From: Lentisphaeria bacterium
Lineage (GTDB): Bacteria > Verrucomicrobiota > Lentisphaeria > Oligosphaerales > JAFGRS01
Length of the DNA: 13,533 bases
Direction: 5' to 3'
Assembly: GCA_016935045.1 (NCBI GenBank)
Contig: JAFGRS010000187.1
Span: 1-13,533 of the forward strand
Each line of letters begins with the position of its first letter. Within the stretch, counting starts at the first letter, position 1. Below, piece after piece: positions 5,751 to 13,357 of this stretch. The notes beneath the pieces were generated by a model. The model saw only the letters and a list, made by a program, of their open reading frames with translations, made no database searches and was not told the DNA's origin. Position numbers and translations under genes: made by a program.

Positions 5751-8357
5751 ATGTTCAGGGTCCTGTTCTGCATTCTCGTCTGCGGGTCTCTGACCGCGCC
5801 GGCAGCCGTACCGGTTTCGGATGACTGTGTGCTGCGGCTGGAATTCGCGGGCGATCTGCTCGACACGGGAGGCAATGCGGCGCGTTCCGATGGTATTGCG
5901 CGGGGCGGTGTGGGTACATTCGTGCCGGTGGACCTGCCGGGGACCTGCGTCGGGAGCGATGGGTGGGCGTTGGCCTTCGATGGCGTCGACGACTCGGTCG
6001 CCTTCCCGTCGGAGACGGGGACCGAGGCCGAACTGCGCTTCATGGGGACGCAGCCCTTCACGGTTTTTGTGCGTCTGTGGCTGGACCGCCTCGACGGCAT
6101 CCAGCACCTGTTCTCACGCTGGCCGGACGGGCATTCCCTGTTCCACCAGAATAGTCTGTGTTTCGCTGCCCGGCCCGAGGGGCCACATCGCTTTGTGGGA
6201 GTCACCGTGCCGGTCGAGCCCGGGCGTTGGTACGACGTGGCCTGTGTCTACAGCGGCCCGGGCCGGAACAACCTGAACCTCTACCTGCACGAGACCGTGA
6301 CGGGTGCGTTCCTGGAGCACAATGCCACGACCCTCGACCGCCCCATCAAACCGGACACCCGGGAACTGACCCTCGGCTCGCGCGGGGACGCGGACCACTT
6401 CGCCGGCAGAATCGAGCGTGTGCTGGCTTTCCGCCGGGCCCTGAGTGCGGACGAGGTGCACGCCCTTACCACGGAGCGCGAATGGGACTACCGTCCGGGT
6501 GAGACCGAGCGTTTTGGCGATGTCCGGGTCCTGCGCTATGCCGAGGATGTCCTGGCGCCGTTTGCGGGGCCGGCCCATGCCGCGGACTGGGACGGAGACG
6601 GGCACGTCGACCTGCTGGGCAGCCGCTCGCTCCACCGCAACACGGGAAGGACGGACGCGGCGGGCCTCCCGATCTTCGAGACGCCGGTGGCGATCGACCT
6701 CCCCGGTACGGTGCGGGGGGACCTGGATGGGGATGGGGACGCGGACGTCGTGACGGCCCACCGTGACGGGTTCCGCTGGTACGCGCCGGAGAATCAGAAC
6801 GGGGGTGTACGCTTCGTCAACCGGGGAGACCTGCAACACCCCCTGGGACGCGCGGTGCCCCTGCCCGAGTCGGGCGAGGGCGTGCCCTGGCCGGCGCTCG
6901 TGGACTGGGATGGGGACGGACGCGTCGACCTGCTCTCGGGGACTCGCAGTGTCGGTCTGTCCCGGTACCTTCCCAGCCAGGGCCCGGGTTTCCAGCGCGG
7001 CTGGGCGGACGGGAGCTGGTACTTCCGCGACATGACCGCGACCCTCTTCCTGCACCGCAACGTGGGCAGCGTCGGAGAGCCGCTGTTCACGGACGGGGAG
7101 CTGCTGACCACGGGCGCCTTCGGGCGGGCGATCACGTTCTTCGACACCGTGATGCCCGTCCCCGTGGACTGGAACGACGACGGTCTCGCCGATCTCCTGG
7201 TGGGCACCTTCGACCGGGTCGTGGTCTTCCTCCACGCCGGCAGCGCCCGTCAGCCCCGACTCGACGAGGGACACGTCCTCACCTTTGCCGGCAGGGATAC
7301 GACGACCTTCGAGCGCCGGCCGGTCTTCCCGTTCCGTGGTTCGGACGGCCTCTGGCGGCTCAACGTCGGGGGTTCGATGGTGCGTCAGGCGCGACAGCTC
7401 TCGGCGGAGGATCCCTATGCCTTCGGGCCCTTGGGGTTGCTGCACGTCCGGGGCGGTGAGGTCCGCCTCGCCAACTTCTCGGTGCCGGACGCAGCCGACT
7501 GGGACGGGGATGGGCGTCAGGACATGGTGGTTGGCACGGAGGATGGCTTCGTCTGGTTCGTGCGCAATCTGGATCCGTCGGGGGGAGTTTCGGCGTGGGC
7601 CGCGCCGGTGGCCGTCGAGGCCGACGGGGAGCCGATCCGCCCGGTAAATGTCGGGCACCTGCAGGGGCCCTGCGAATGGTGGTGGGGGTACACCAACCCC
7701 TGCGTGACGGACTGGGACGGGGATGGCGACCCGGACCTCATCCTGGGCTATGTGGGCGAGACATTCCTCTTCTACGAGAACGTGGGGACCGCGACGCAGC
7801 CGGCCCTGACGGCGCGCGGCAACCTGCGCTGCGCCACGGGGGATGTAGTCACTGCCTGGCGGACGCGACCGGGTGTGGGCGATCTGGACGGCGACGGGCT
7901 GACGGACCTCGTGGGCGTCGACGGGGAACGGCTTCTGACCTGGTGGCGCCGTGAGCGTGATGGCCGGGGCGGGCTCGGCCTGGCGGCCCCGGCCCACCTG
8001 ACCACGGCGGATGAACGTCCCATCGTGGCCTGCGGCACGGTACGCGGGACCGGACGCACCAAGCTGGCCGTCTGCGACTGGGACCGGGATGGCGTGATGG
8101 ACATCCTCGCCTCGCCGACGGTGCACAACCGGAAGGGGGCGCAGGTGTTCTGCCGCGGCCTGGGGGCCCGCGACGGGGTGCCGCGCTTCCGGGTGGATGC
8201 GAACCGGATCGTCACGGACTATACGGGCCACTACACGATGGCCGAACCGGTCGACTTCGATGGGGACGGCGCCTGGGAGATCCTCAGCGGACGGGACTCG
8301 GGCCAGCTTCAGTATTGGCGGTCCTCGGGGGCCATGGGTTCCCAGGCCAGGGAGTAG
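5751..8357 (+). CDS. Secreted LamG-domain protein with FG-GAP/VCBS beta-propeller repeats
   Basis: This 868-residue protein has a signal peptide (MFRVLFCILVCGSLTAPAAA-like, cleavage near residue 20). Residues about 25-235 form a concanavalin/LamG jelly roll: LRLEFAGDLLDTGG, DGVDDSVAFP, PFTVFVRLWLD, GRWYDVACVY, GRIERVLAFRRALSADEVHAL. From about residue 275 onward there are nine calcium-binding DxDxDGxxD-type loops, the first DWDGDGHVDLLG and the last DFDGDGAWEILSG near residue 835. They are spaced as in integrin-like FG-GAP propellers. One copy is DWNDDGLADLLVG and one DWDRDGVMDILAS. No catalytic motif is seen, so it probably binds a glycan or scaffold at the cell surface. A GTG two codons earlier (5745) is possible, but ATG 5751 gives a cleaner signal peptide. 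It lies 114 bp after the fucosidase in the same orientation. Its 3' end overlaps the convergent phosphoesterase gene by 49 bp. Confidence 0.88.
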   Translation: MFRVLFCILVCGSLTAPAAVPVSDDCVLRLEFAGDLLDTGGNAARSDGIARGGVGTFVPVDLPGTCVGSDGWALAFDGVDDSVAFPSETGTEAELRFMGTQPFTVFVRLWLDRLDGIQHLFSRWPDGHSLFHQNSLCFAARPEGPHRFVGVTVPVEPGRWYDVACVYSGPGRNNLNLYLHETVTGAFLEHNATTLDRPIKPDTRELTLGSRGDADHFAGRIERVLAFRRALSADEVHALTTEREWDYRPGETERFGDVRVLRYAEDVLAPFAGPAHAADWDGDGHVDLLGSRSLHRNTGRTDAAGLPIFETPVAIDLPGTVRGDLDGDGDADVVTAHRDGFRWYAPENQNGGVRFVNRGDLQHPLGRAVPLPESGEGVPWPALVDWDGDGRVDLLSGTRSVGLSRYLPSQGPGFQRGWADGSWYFRDMTATLFLHRNVGSVGEPLFTDGELLTTGAFGRAITFFDTVMPVPVDWNDDGLADLLVGTFDRVVVFLHAGSARQPRLDEGHVLTFAGRDTTTFERRPVFPFRGSDGLWRLNVGGSMVRQARQLSAEDPYAFGPLGLLHVRGGEVRLANFSVPDAADWDGDGRQDMVVGTEDGFVWFVRNLDPSGGVSAWAAPVAVEADGEPIRPVNVGHLQGPCEWWWGYTNPCVTDWDGDGDPDLILGYVGETFLFYENVGTATQPALTARGNLRCATGDVVTAWRTRPGVGDLDGDGLTDLVGVDGERLLTWWRRERDGRGGLGLAAPAHLTTADERPIVACGTVRGTGRTKLAVCDWDRDGVMDILASPTVHNRKGAQVFCRGLGARDGVPRFRVDANRIVTDYTGHYTMAEPVDFDGDGAWEILSGRDSGQLQYWRSSGAMGSQARE

Positions 8358-9292
8358 TCCCGGCACTCGGGCCCGGGATGTCCACCCGGACCGTACCCGG
8401 GGCGGGGCGGGGCTTCGTACTGGAGGGGGATGAAGGTGGGCCGGAGTCCGTCGGGCGTCACCTCAATGCGCGTGAAGCCCAGGGCGGCGTCCCCGTCGGG
8501 CCAGTACCGGGCCATCTGTGGGAAACACACGGCCGGCGCCTTGTAGAAGGTGATGCCCCGGAAAACGTCCGTCCTGCGGCAGTGGATATGCCCGCTGATG
8601 GCCAGGTCCACTCCCGCCGCCTGAAAGGCCTCGAGGATGCGGCCGCGGTGGGGCTGATCGATGCCGAAATACCATTGCAGGTACTGATCGCCCCGGGTGA
8701 TGTCCCAGTTCGGCTCCCCGGGATGGTCGAGAAACAGAGCATAGTGGCTGAAGAAGACGTGATGCCGCGCCCGCGGCAGACGACCCAGCTCTTCGAGCCA
8801 GTCCCAGAACGCGGCCTCCTCCGGCAGGCCCGTACCGGCAACCGCGAGATAGGCGCCCGAGAAGCGCACCCCCCGGTGCACAAAGGTCCACTGCAGCGGT
8901 CCGACGATTGCCGCAAAGCGCTGCAGGGAGAGGGAGGTCACATTCAGCTCCGGATCGTCCCGCTTGGGCCACCAGGCTCCGCGGCGGTCGGTGTGCTTGT
9001 TGCCGGTGTCCATGTTCCCGGGCACGCTGTGGACGGGGAAGGGCAAGGCGTCCAGCTCCGCCCGAATCTCCCGCAGTTCCCACGGGTGCAGCCAGCCGTC
9101 GGCCGTCAGATCGCCGCCGACGATGAGGAATTCAGGGCCCAGGGAAAGGAGCTGTTTCTTTGCCGTTTCCCAGTTCTCCCGCCAGGCTGGACGGTAGCGG
9201 AAGGACTTGGGCGAGCCGGGTTGAAGGTCCGCCGCATGGGCAAAGGACCAACGCTCATCCGTGGCAGGGACCGAGGCTGACGCTGGCTGCAT
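8309..9292 (-). CDS. Calcineurin-like metallophosphoesterase
   Basis: This is a 327-residue two-metal phosphoesterase of the calcineurin superfamily. The ordered metal-ligand motifs are visible: DLQ (Asp22, with Gln in place of the usual His), GGDLTADG (Asp61), GNMD (about 90), FFSHYALF (His) and SGHIHCRR (GHxH). Such enzymes hydrolyse phosphomono- or diesters; the substrate is not identifiable. There is no signal peptide. The frame is open to an ATG at 9370, which would add 26 residues with no domain character and no ribosome-binding site. The ATG at 9292 has GGGGGAG about 10 bases upstream and begins just before the conserved RWSFAHAADLQPG, so it is preferred. The gene is convergent with the LamG/FG-GAP gene, with 49 bp of shared coding sequence. 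The ThuA-like gene lies upstream in the same direction across a repeat-bearing gap. Confidence 0.87.
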   Translation of the reverse strand: MQPASASVPATDERWSFAHAADLQPGSPKSFRYRPAWRENWETAKKQLLSLGPEFLIVGGDLTADGWLHPWELREIRAELDALPFPVHSVPGNMDTGNKHTDRRGAWWPKRDDPELNVTSLSLQRFAAIVGPLQWTFVHRGVRFSGAYLAVAGTGLPEEAAFWDWLEELGRLPRARHHVFFSHYALFLDHPGEPNWDITRGDQYLQWYFGIDQPHRGRILEAFQAAGVDLAISGHIHCRRTDVFRGITFYKAPAVCFPQMARYWPDGDAALGFTRIEVTPDGLRPTFIPLQYEAPPRPGYGPGGHPGPECRDYSLAWEPMAPEDRQY

Positions 9293-9449
9293 GGCGCACG
9301 GACTCCCCCGATTGCTGCCGCCGACCCGCGGCAGCCCGGCCTCGGGTCGAACCGAAATGCGTGGCACCATAGCACCGCTGCCGGAAAGGGGAAGCGCTGC
9401 ACAGGCGCGGGGGGTAATGGGTCAGGGAAACTCGCGAGTGGTTCGGGAT

Positions 9450-9545
9450 GCGGCTCAGCGGAGCTTCGCCCTCCAGGGGAATGGACCGCCCGCGGCCTCG
9501 CGGGCACTCGCGGCTCAGCGGAGCTTCGCCCTCCAGGGGAATGGA
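9450..9545. repeat. Two exact 36-bp direct repeats, 60-bp period
   Basis: The 36 bases at 9450-9485 recur unchanged at 9510-9545. Each begins GCGGCTCAGCGGAGCTTCGC and ends CCAGGGGAATGGA. They contain GGAG...CTCC arms that could form a small hairpin. They lie between the minus-strand phosphoesterase and ThuA-like genes, so they would fall in the leader of the phosphoesterase transcript or in the ThuA 3' region. A diverged relative of the sequence just before the first copy is at 2551-2587. GGCTC(A/G)GCGGAGC-type repeats like these are a familiar interspersed family in Verrucomicrobiota-related genomes; that link is from memory, not tested. Confidence 0.75.
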
Positions 9546-9568
9546 ACGGGTACAGGCCGAGGGGCACG

Positions 9569-10225
9569 TCAGCGTCCGGTTGCCCAGTGGATGGCCCGGG
9601 AGAGGAGGATCGGATAGACGGGGTGCTGCCAGGCCCGGTGGTCGTGTCCGGGCATGAGGTAGACGACGCGGCTGCGGCCGACCGTGTGGGTCCACGCGAT
9701 CTCCGGGTTGTTGCGGGGATGGTCGGTGGCGAGGAGCACGTGCACATCCGGGGCGACGTAGAAGCGGCTGTACGTCTCGTCGTGGATGGTGAAATCCCCG
9801 ATCCCCCGGGTGATGGGGTGCTGCCGATCGACCACCCTGACCGCCAGTTCCTGGTCGTGGGACCAGGCCGTTGGCTCGTAGGCGGTGCCGCCGATCTCGC
9901 AGGGCGCGTGGATGTAGGCTCCTCCGAGGATGGTGCGGTACGCCGGCCAGTCCCGGTGAGCGCAGAGGTTGTGGTGCAGGGCGACCAGGCCGATGCCTTC
10001 CTCCAGCAGGGCCCGGAACCCCTCGCGCTGCGCCGGGGTGAAGCCTCCCGCCATGTCGTACATGAGCACGGCCTCGACCGTCTGCCGGAGTCCCGGCGCC
10101 AGGCGGTCGGCCTCCCCGGGAAGCTCCGCGAGGGTCACCTCGATCCCTTCCAGGCCATGGACGAGGCGCAGGAAGGCCTCGTGTTCGAACCCATGACCGC
10201 CATGGGTCAGGAGAATGCGCATCAT
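9569..10225 (-). CDS. ThuA-like (trehalose-utilisation-type) protein
   Basis: This 218-residue protein has the class I glutamine-amidotransferase-like fold of the ThuA family. Visible family motifs are THGGHGFE near the N-terminus, GIGLVALHHNLCAH (about 77-90), HPITRGIGDFTIHDETY (about 135-151, the HPI..G...F...DE.Y signature) and GRSRVVYLMPGHDHRAWQHP with a closing LLSRAIHWATG. ThuA takes part in catabolism through 3-keto sugars in rhizobia and often sits beside Gfo/Idh/MocA dehydrogenases, as it nearly does here; the exact reaction is unsettled. The longer open frame to 10369 encodes an Arg/Gly/Pro-rich stretch unlike coding sequence. The start at 10225 (followed at once by a second ATG at 10222) has GAGGTGG at 10230-10236 and is chosen. 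It has no signal peptide and is probably cytoplasmic. Confidence 0.88.
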   Translation of the reverse strand: MMRILLTHGGHGFEHEAFLRLVHGLEGIEVTLAELPGEADRLAPGLRQTVEAVLMYDMAGGFTPAQREGFRALLEEGIGLVALHHNLCAHRDWPAYRTILGGAYIHAPCEIGGTAYEPTAWSHDQELAVRVVDRQHPITRGIGDFTIHDETYSRFYVAPDVHVLLATDHPRNNPEIAWTHTVGRSRVVYLMPGHDHRAWQHPVYPILLSRAIHWATGR

Positions 10226-10229
10226 GCTT

Positions 10230-10236
10230 CCACCTC
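10230..10236 (-). promoter_or_regulatory. Ribosome-binding site fixing the ThuA-like gene start
   Basis: GAGGTGG on the minus strand lies four bases before the first of two adjacent ATG codons (10225 and 10222). It supports a start some 48 codons downstream of the first possible start of the open frame. Confidence 0.6.
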
Positions 10237-10401
10237 GCTGCATCCAACCGCCGAGAGAGGGGCCGAAGCCGGACAATGACTTCCCGGGGCGGCCGGATGG
10301 CCGCCGCCCGCCCAATCGCTCCGAACACCGGGCCCGGGGCTCTCGTTGCCCCGAACGGTCCCGTGGCAATGGTAGCAGAACGTAGCGCTACGCGCAACTG
10401 G

Positions 10402-10434
10402 GGACCATGGACCATGGACCATGGACCATGGACC
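10402..10434. repeat. Heptanucleotide tandem repeat GGACCAT
   Basis: Four exact tandem copies of GGACCAT are followed by a partial GGACC. They lie between the ThuA-like gene and the transposase-like remnant. It is a simple-sequence tract able to change copy number by slippage. It is not inside a supported gene, although a spurious long upstream extension of the beta-helix frame begins in it. Confidence 0.85.
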
Positions 10435-10523
10435 TTTTGACGTCACGCACTTCCCCGGCGTGAGGGCCGGCGTGGATGTGAGCAGGGCGATGAAAGCCGC
10501 CGGAATGCCCGCCTCCTTGGTGA

Positions 10524-10763
10524 CGGCTTCCGAAGGCCGGGCGGCGTTGGATTCCGACCGACCCCCGTTTCCTGGTGCACGAGGCGGGGTTGACGAAGCG
10601 GTGGAAGTACCACGTCACAACACGCATGCGTGCGGAGCACCGGCAGGGAGTGTGGCAGTTCCCGCAGCCCACGCAGGTCCTCAACCGCTACCCGTGCTTC
10701 GCCAGCCTGCCCAGCCGCCTATGGGGGCTGACGTGGTACGCACACATCGGCACCTCGCTGCCG
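10524..10763 (+). pseudogene. Decayed transposase fragment, IS91-like
   Basis: In this frame an 80-codon stretch reads RRWIPTDPRFLVHEAGLTKR, WKYHVTTRMRAEHRQG, QFPQPTQVLNRYPCFASLPS and RLWGLTWYAHIGTSLP. It resembles the region of IS91-family transposases that precedes the ...WYAHIG...YIGRYTKR block. It has no usable start in context. It follows a stop at 10521-10523, although LVTA in another frame at 10517-10528 suggests a frameshifted continuation. The similarity ends after GTSLP, before the YIGRYTKR block and the catalytic-tyrosine region would be expected. It is therefore a fragment truncated at both ends. The family assignment rests on recalled motif likeness. The remaining DNA between 10226 and 10888 shows no other gene. 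Confidence 0.45.
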
Positions 10764-10873
10764 CGGGGACAGGGGCGGCGGAAAACCCTGCGCCGGGGTT
10801 CGGGGAAGCCCCGCTCCGATCCGGCAACGACGTTGCCTGCTCCCCATGGGGGGGGTACATTCGCAGGCATAAT

Positions 10874-10880
10874 GGAAGGG
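10874..10880 (+). promoter_or_regulatory. Ribosome-binding site fixing the beta-helix gene start
   Basis: GGAAGGG lies 8 bases before the ATG at 10889 that opens a clean signal peptide. It decides against starts further upstream in the same open frame. Confidence 0.55.
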
Positions 10881-10888
10881 TCTGCACC

Positions 10889-13354
10889 ATGAACCGAGTG
10901 GTCCTGTCCGCCGCCCTGCTGGCTCTGGCGTCCCCCGCCCCGGCGGCGGAGTACTTCGTGCTCCCGGGCCAGGAAGCGGCCGCGGACGCGAACGCGGGCA
11001 CGCGGGAGTCTCCCTTCCGCAGCGTCGGCAGGGCCTGTCGGAGCGCGGCGCCCGGGGACACGGTCTGGCTCGGTGAAGGCACCTACCGTGAGACCCTTGT
11101 CCCCGCGCGTTCCGGTGAAGCGCAACGGCCCATCCGTTTCGCGGCCCTGCCTGGCGGGAAGGTCATCCTGAGCGGCGCCGATCTGCTCGAGGGGCCGTGG
11201 GAACGTCACCGTGGCAATGTCTACAGGCTGAAGACGGCGCTGCGGTTCTCCCAGCTCTTCGTCGACGGCCGGATGATGCTGGAAGCGCGGTGGCCCGATT
11301 CCCCCCTCGAGGATCTGATGGCCATGCGGCGTGCCAGGGCCGGAGAGGGCACCGACTACGAGATCCTCGCGGATGCTGGCCTCCCGCCCGGAGACTGGAA
11401 CGGCGCCGTGGTCCTTCTCTGGCCCGGCAGCGAGTGGGTCAACACCACGCGGCGGGTGACGCAGTACCGCCCGGGCACGTCGTTCCGTTTCGATCGGGAC
11501 TGCCGCCGCGAGAAGGCCGACCCCTACCATGCGGAGGACCCCTACAAGCCCCGCCCCGGCAACCCCTATGTGCTGGTGGGCAGTCTGGCCGGCCTCGACA
11601 GCCCCGGGGAGTGGTTCCTGGACGCGTCCAGCGCCACGGTCTACCTCTGGACCCCCGCCGGCGACCCGCCGACACGGCACCGCTTCGAGGTCAAGCAGCG
11701 CGACCTCGCCTGCGACCTCCGCCAGCTCGGCCACATCGAGATCCGGGGCGTCGATGTCTTCGCCGCCGCGGTCAGCATGGAAGACGCCCACGACTGCCTG
11801 CTCGAAGACTGCCGACTGCGCTACGTGGAGCATGTCCGCGAGTACCTCGAGGGCAAACTGCCCCCGGTCCGGAACGTGATCACCGGCAGCTGCAACACTT
11901 GGCGCCGTTGCCTTGTCGCCTATGGGGCCACCTCGGTCCTGCGCCTGGCCGGCGAGGACAACGCCCTGGTCAACTGCGTCCTGCACGACGCCAACTATCT
12001 CGGCAGCGGCCGCGGCGGACTGGACCTCGGGCGCAGCGTCGGTGCCCGGGTGCGGCAGTGCACCATCTTCCGCGCCGGACGGGACACCGTACAGCACAAC
12101 GGAAGCAGGCGCATCCGACTGGAATACAATGACATCCACCATGGGAACATGCTCAACAACGACGCCGGGGCCATCTACTGCTGGGGAACCAAGGGCGAAG
12201 GAGGCATCCTGGCCCACAACTGGGTCCATGACAACCCCAATGCCAATGGCATCTACCTGGACAATTTCAGCAGTGATTTCGTTGTCCATCACAACCTCGT
12301 CTGGAACTGCGGCGGTGATGGATTCCACATCAACAGCGATGCACTCAACCATCTCATCTACAACAACACCGTCACCCATGTACGTCGCCCGTTCGGCACG
12401 TTCTGCTATGCCAACTACACGCCCACCATGAAGGGGATGCGGGTGATCAACAACCTGGTCAACGGCCGCGTGCAGCGCCGGGACCCCCACGAATTCGTGC
12501 AGGGCGAGCTGGGTCCCGAATACCATCACAACGGCCCGGGGGCGGTGGACCGGGACGGCTATCCGACCGCAGGCTCTCTGGCCATCGACGCCGGGATCCC
12601 CATCGCCGGCATCACCGACGGGTTCCACGGCCGGGCTCCGGATCTCGGAGCGTACGAATATGGGGGGCCACGCTGGACCGCCGGGGCCGACTGGCGGGAT
12701 CCCGAGGCGCCGCCGGCGCCGGTACCTGACCTGGCCTACAGCCCGCGCGGACCGGTCACCGAGGCAGAGATGATCAGCGAAGGCCTGGTTCTCTGGCTGG
12801 ATGCCGCCGACGCCGCCACCGTCGAGGCGAAAGCAGACGGAGAGGTGCTGGCCTGGCATGACAAAGGGCCAAGGCAGCTCGTGGCCCGTCCCGAAGGAAC
12901 GGCGGGCGCCGTCTGCCGTGTGCCCGACGCTCTGCACGGCAGGGCTGTCCTGCGCGGGGACGGCACCGGCAACCTGCGCCTGACCGGCCTCCGGCGCGGG
13001 CCGGGCCCGCTCAGCGTCTGGGTCGTCGCCAGGGGGTTGGAGGCGGCCGGACCCCCGTGGCAGCGCATCGCCGCGTGTTTCCGCGGGGAAGGGCAGGAGT
13101 GGGTGCTCCCCAACTGGATGATCGGGCGCCCCGGCGGCGCCACGCCGGAGGCCTTCCCGGCGCGCGTCTTTGCGCTCCAACACCGCGACGGCGCCGGGCT
13201 GGACCGCCTCACGATCCTGGGAGCGACGGCGGTCGATGGCCAGTACCTCGCCGGCGACGTCGCCGAGGTCCTGGTCTTCGACCGGTTCCTGCGCTTCGAC
13301 GAGAGCGAAGCCATCGCGCGGTATCTGCAGAGCAAGTGGGGCCTCGCGGAGTGA
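10889..13354 (+). CDS. Secreted right-handed parallel beta-helix protein with C-terminal LamG-like domain (candidate GH141/GH120-type glycosidase)
   Basis: This 821-residue protein has a signal peptide MNRVVLSAALLALASPAPAA with cleavage before EYF. The N-terminal part (about 21-95) is typical of parallel beta-helix carbohydrate enzymes: YFVLPGQ, GTRESPFRSVGRACRSAAPG, DTVWLGEGTYRETL. An inserted beta domain (about 105-270) has LFVDGRMMLEARWP and GEWFLDASSATVYLWTP. The helix coils (about 280-530) contain NDAGAIYCWGT (Asp425) and NGIYLDNFSSDFVVHHNLVW (Asp458), the most likely catalytic acids. The fold closes with AIDAGIPIAGITDGF and PDLGAYEYG. Residues about 625-821 are a LamG-like jelly roll (GLVLWLDAADA, AEVLVFDRFL). 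GH141 (fucosidase/xylanase) and GH120 share this layout; polysaccharide lyases are an alternative. The start at 10889 has GGAAGGG at 10874-10880; the frame is open back to 10421, but that extension has no signal-peptide or domain character. The stop lies 3 bases before the second miniature element. Confidence 0.87.
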   Translation: MNRVVLSAALLALASPAPAAEYFVLPGQEAAADANAGTRESPFRSVGRACRSAAPGDTVWLGEGTYRETLVPARSGEAQRPIRFAALPGGKVILSGADLLEGPWERHRGNVYRLKTALRFSQLFVDGRMMLEARWPDSPLEDLMAMRRARAGEGTDYEILADAGLPPGDWNGAVVLLWPGSEWVNTTRRVTQYRPGTSFRFDRDCRREKADPYHAEDPYKPRPGNPYVLVGSLAGLDSPGEWFLDASSATVYLWTPAGDPPTRHRFEVKQRDLACDLRQLGHIEIRGVDVFAAAVSMEDAHDCLLEDCRLRYVEHVREYLEGKLPPVRNVITGSCNTWRRCLVAYGATSVLRLAGEDNALVNCVLHDANYLGSGRGGLDLGRSVGARVRQCTIFRAGRDTVQHNGSRRIRLEYNDIHHGNMLNNDAGAIYCWGTKGEGGILAHNWVHDNPNANGIYLDNFSSDFVVHHNLVWNCGGDGFHINSDALNHLIYNNTVTHVRRPFGTFCYANYTPTMKGMRVINNLVNGRVQRRDPHEFVQGELGPEYHHNGPGAVDRDGYPTAGSLAIDAGIPIAGITDGFHGRAPDLGAYEYGGPRWTAGADWRDPEAPPAPVPDLAYSPRGPVTEAEMISEGLVLWLDAADAATVEAKADGEVLAWHDKGPRQLVARPEGTAGAVCRVPDALHGRAVLRGDGTGNLRLTGLRRGPGPLSVWVVARGLEAAGPPWQRIAACFRGEGQEWVLPNWMIGRPGGATPEAFPARVFALQHRDGAGLDRLTILGATAVDGQYLAGDVAEVLVFDRFLRFDESEAIARYLQSKWGLAE

Positions 13355-13357
13355 ACC

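Noticed and set aside
6114..8366. 750-codon minus frame
   Set aside because: It is exactly antisense to the LamG/FG-GAP gene; its VPIPV-type repeats are the complement of the DWDGDG repeats.
10421..10888. N-terminal extension of the beta-helix protein by 156 residues
   Set aside because: The stretch begins in the heptamer tract, overlaps the transposase-like remnant in another frame and precedes an internal, well-formed signal peptide with its own ribosome-binding site.
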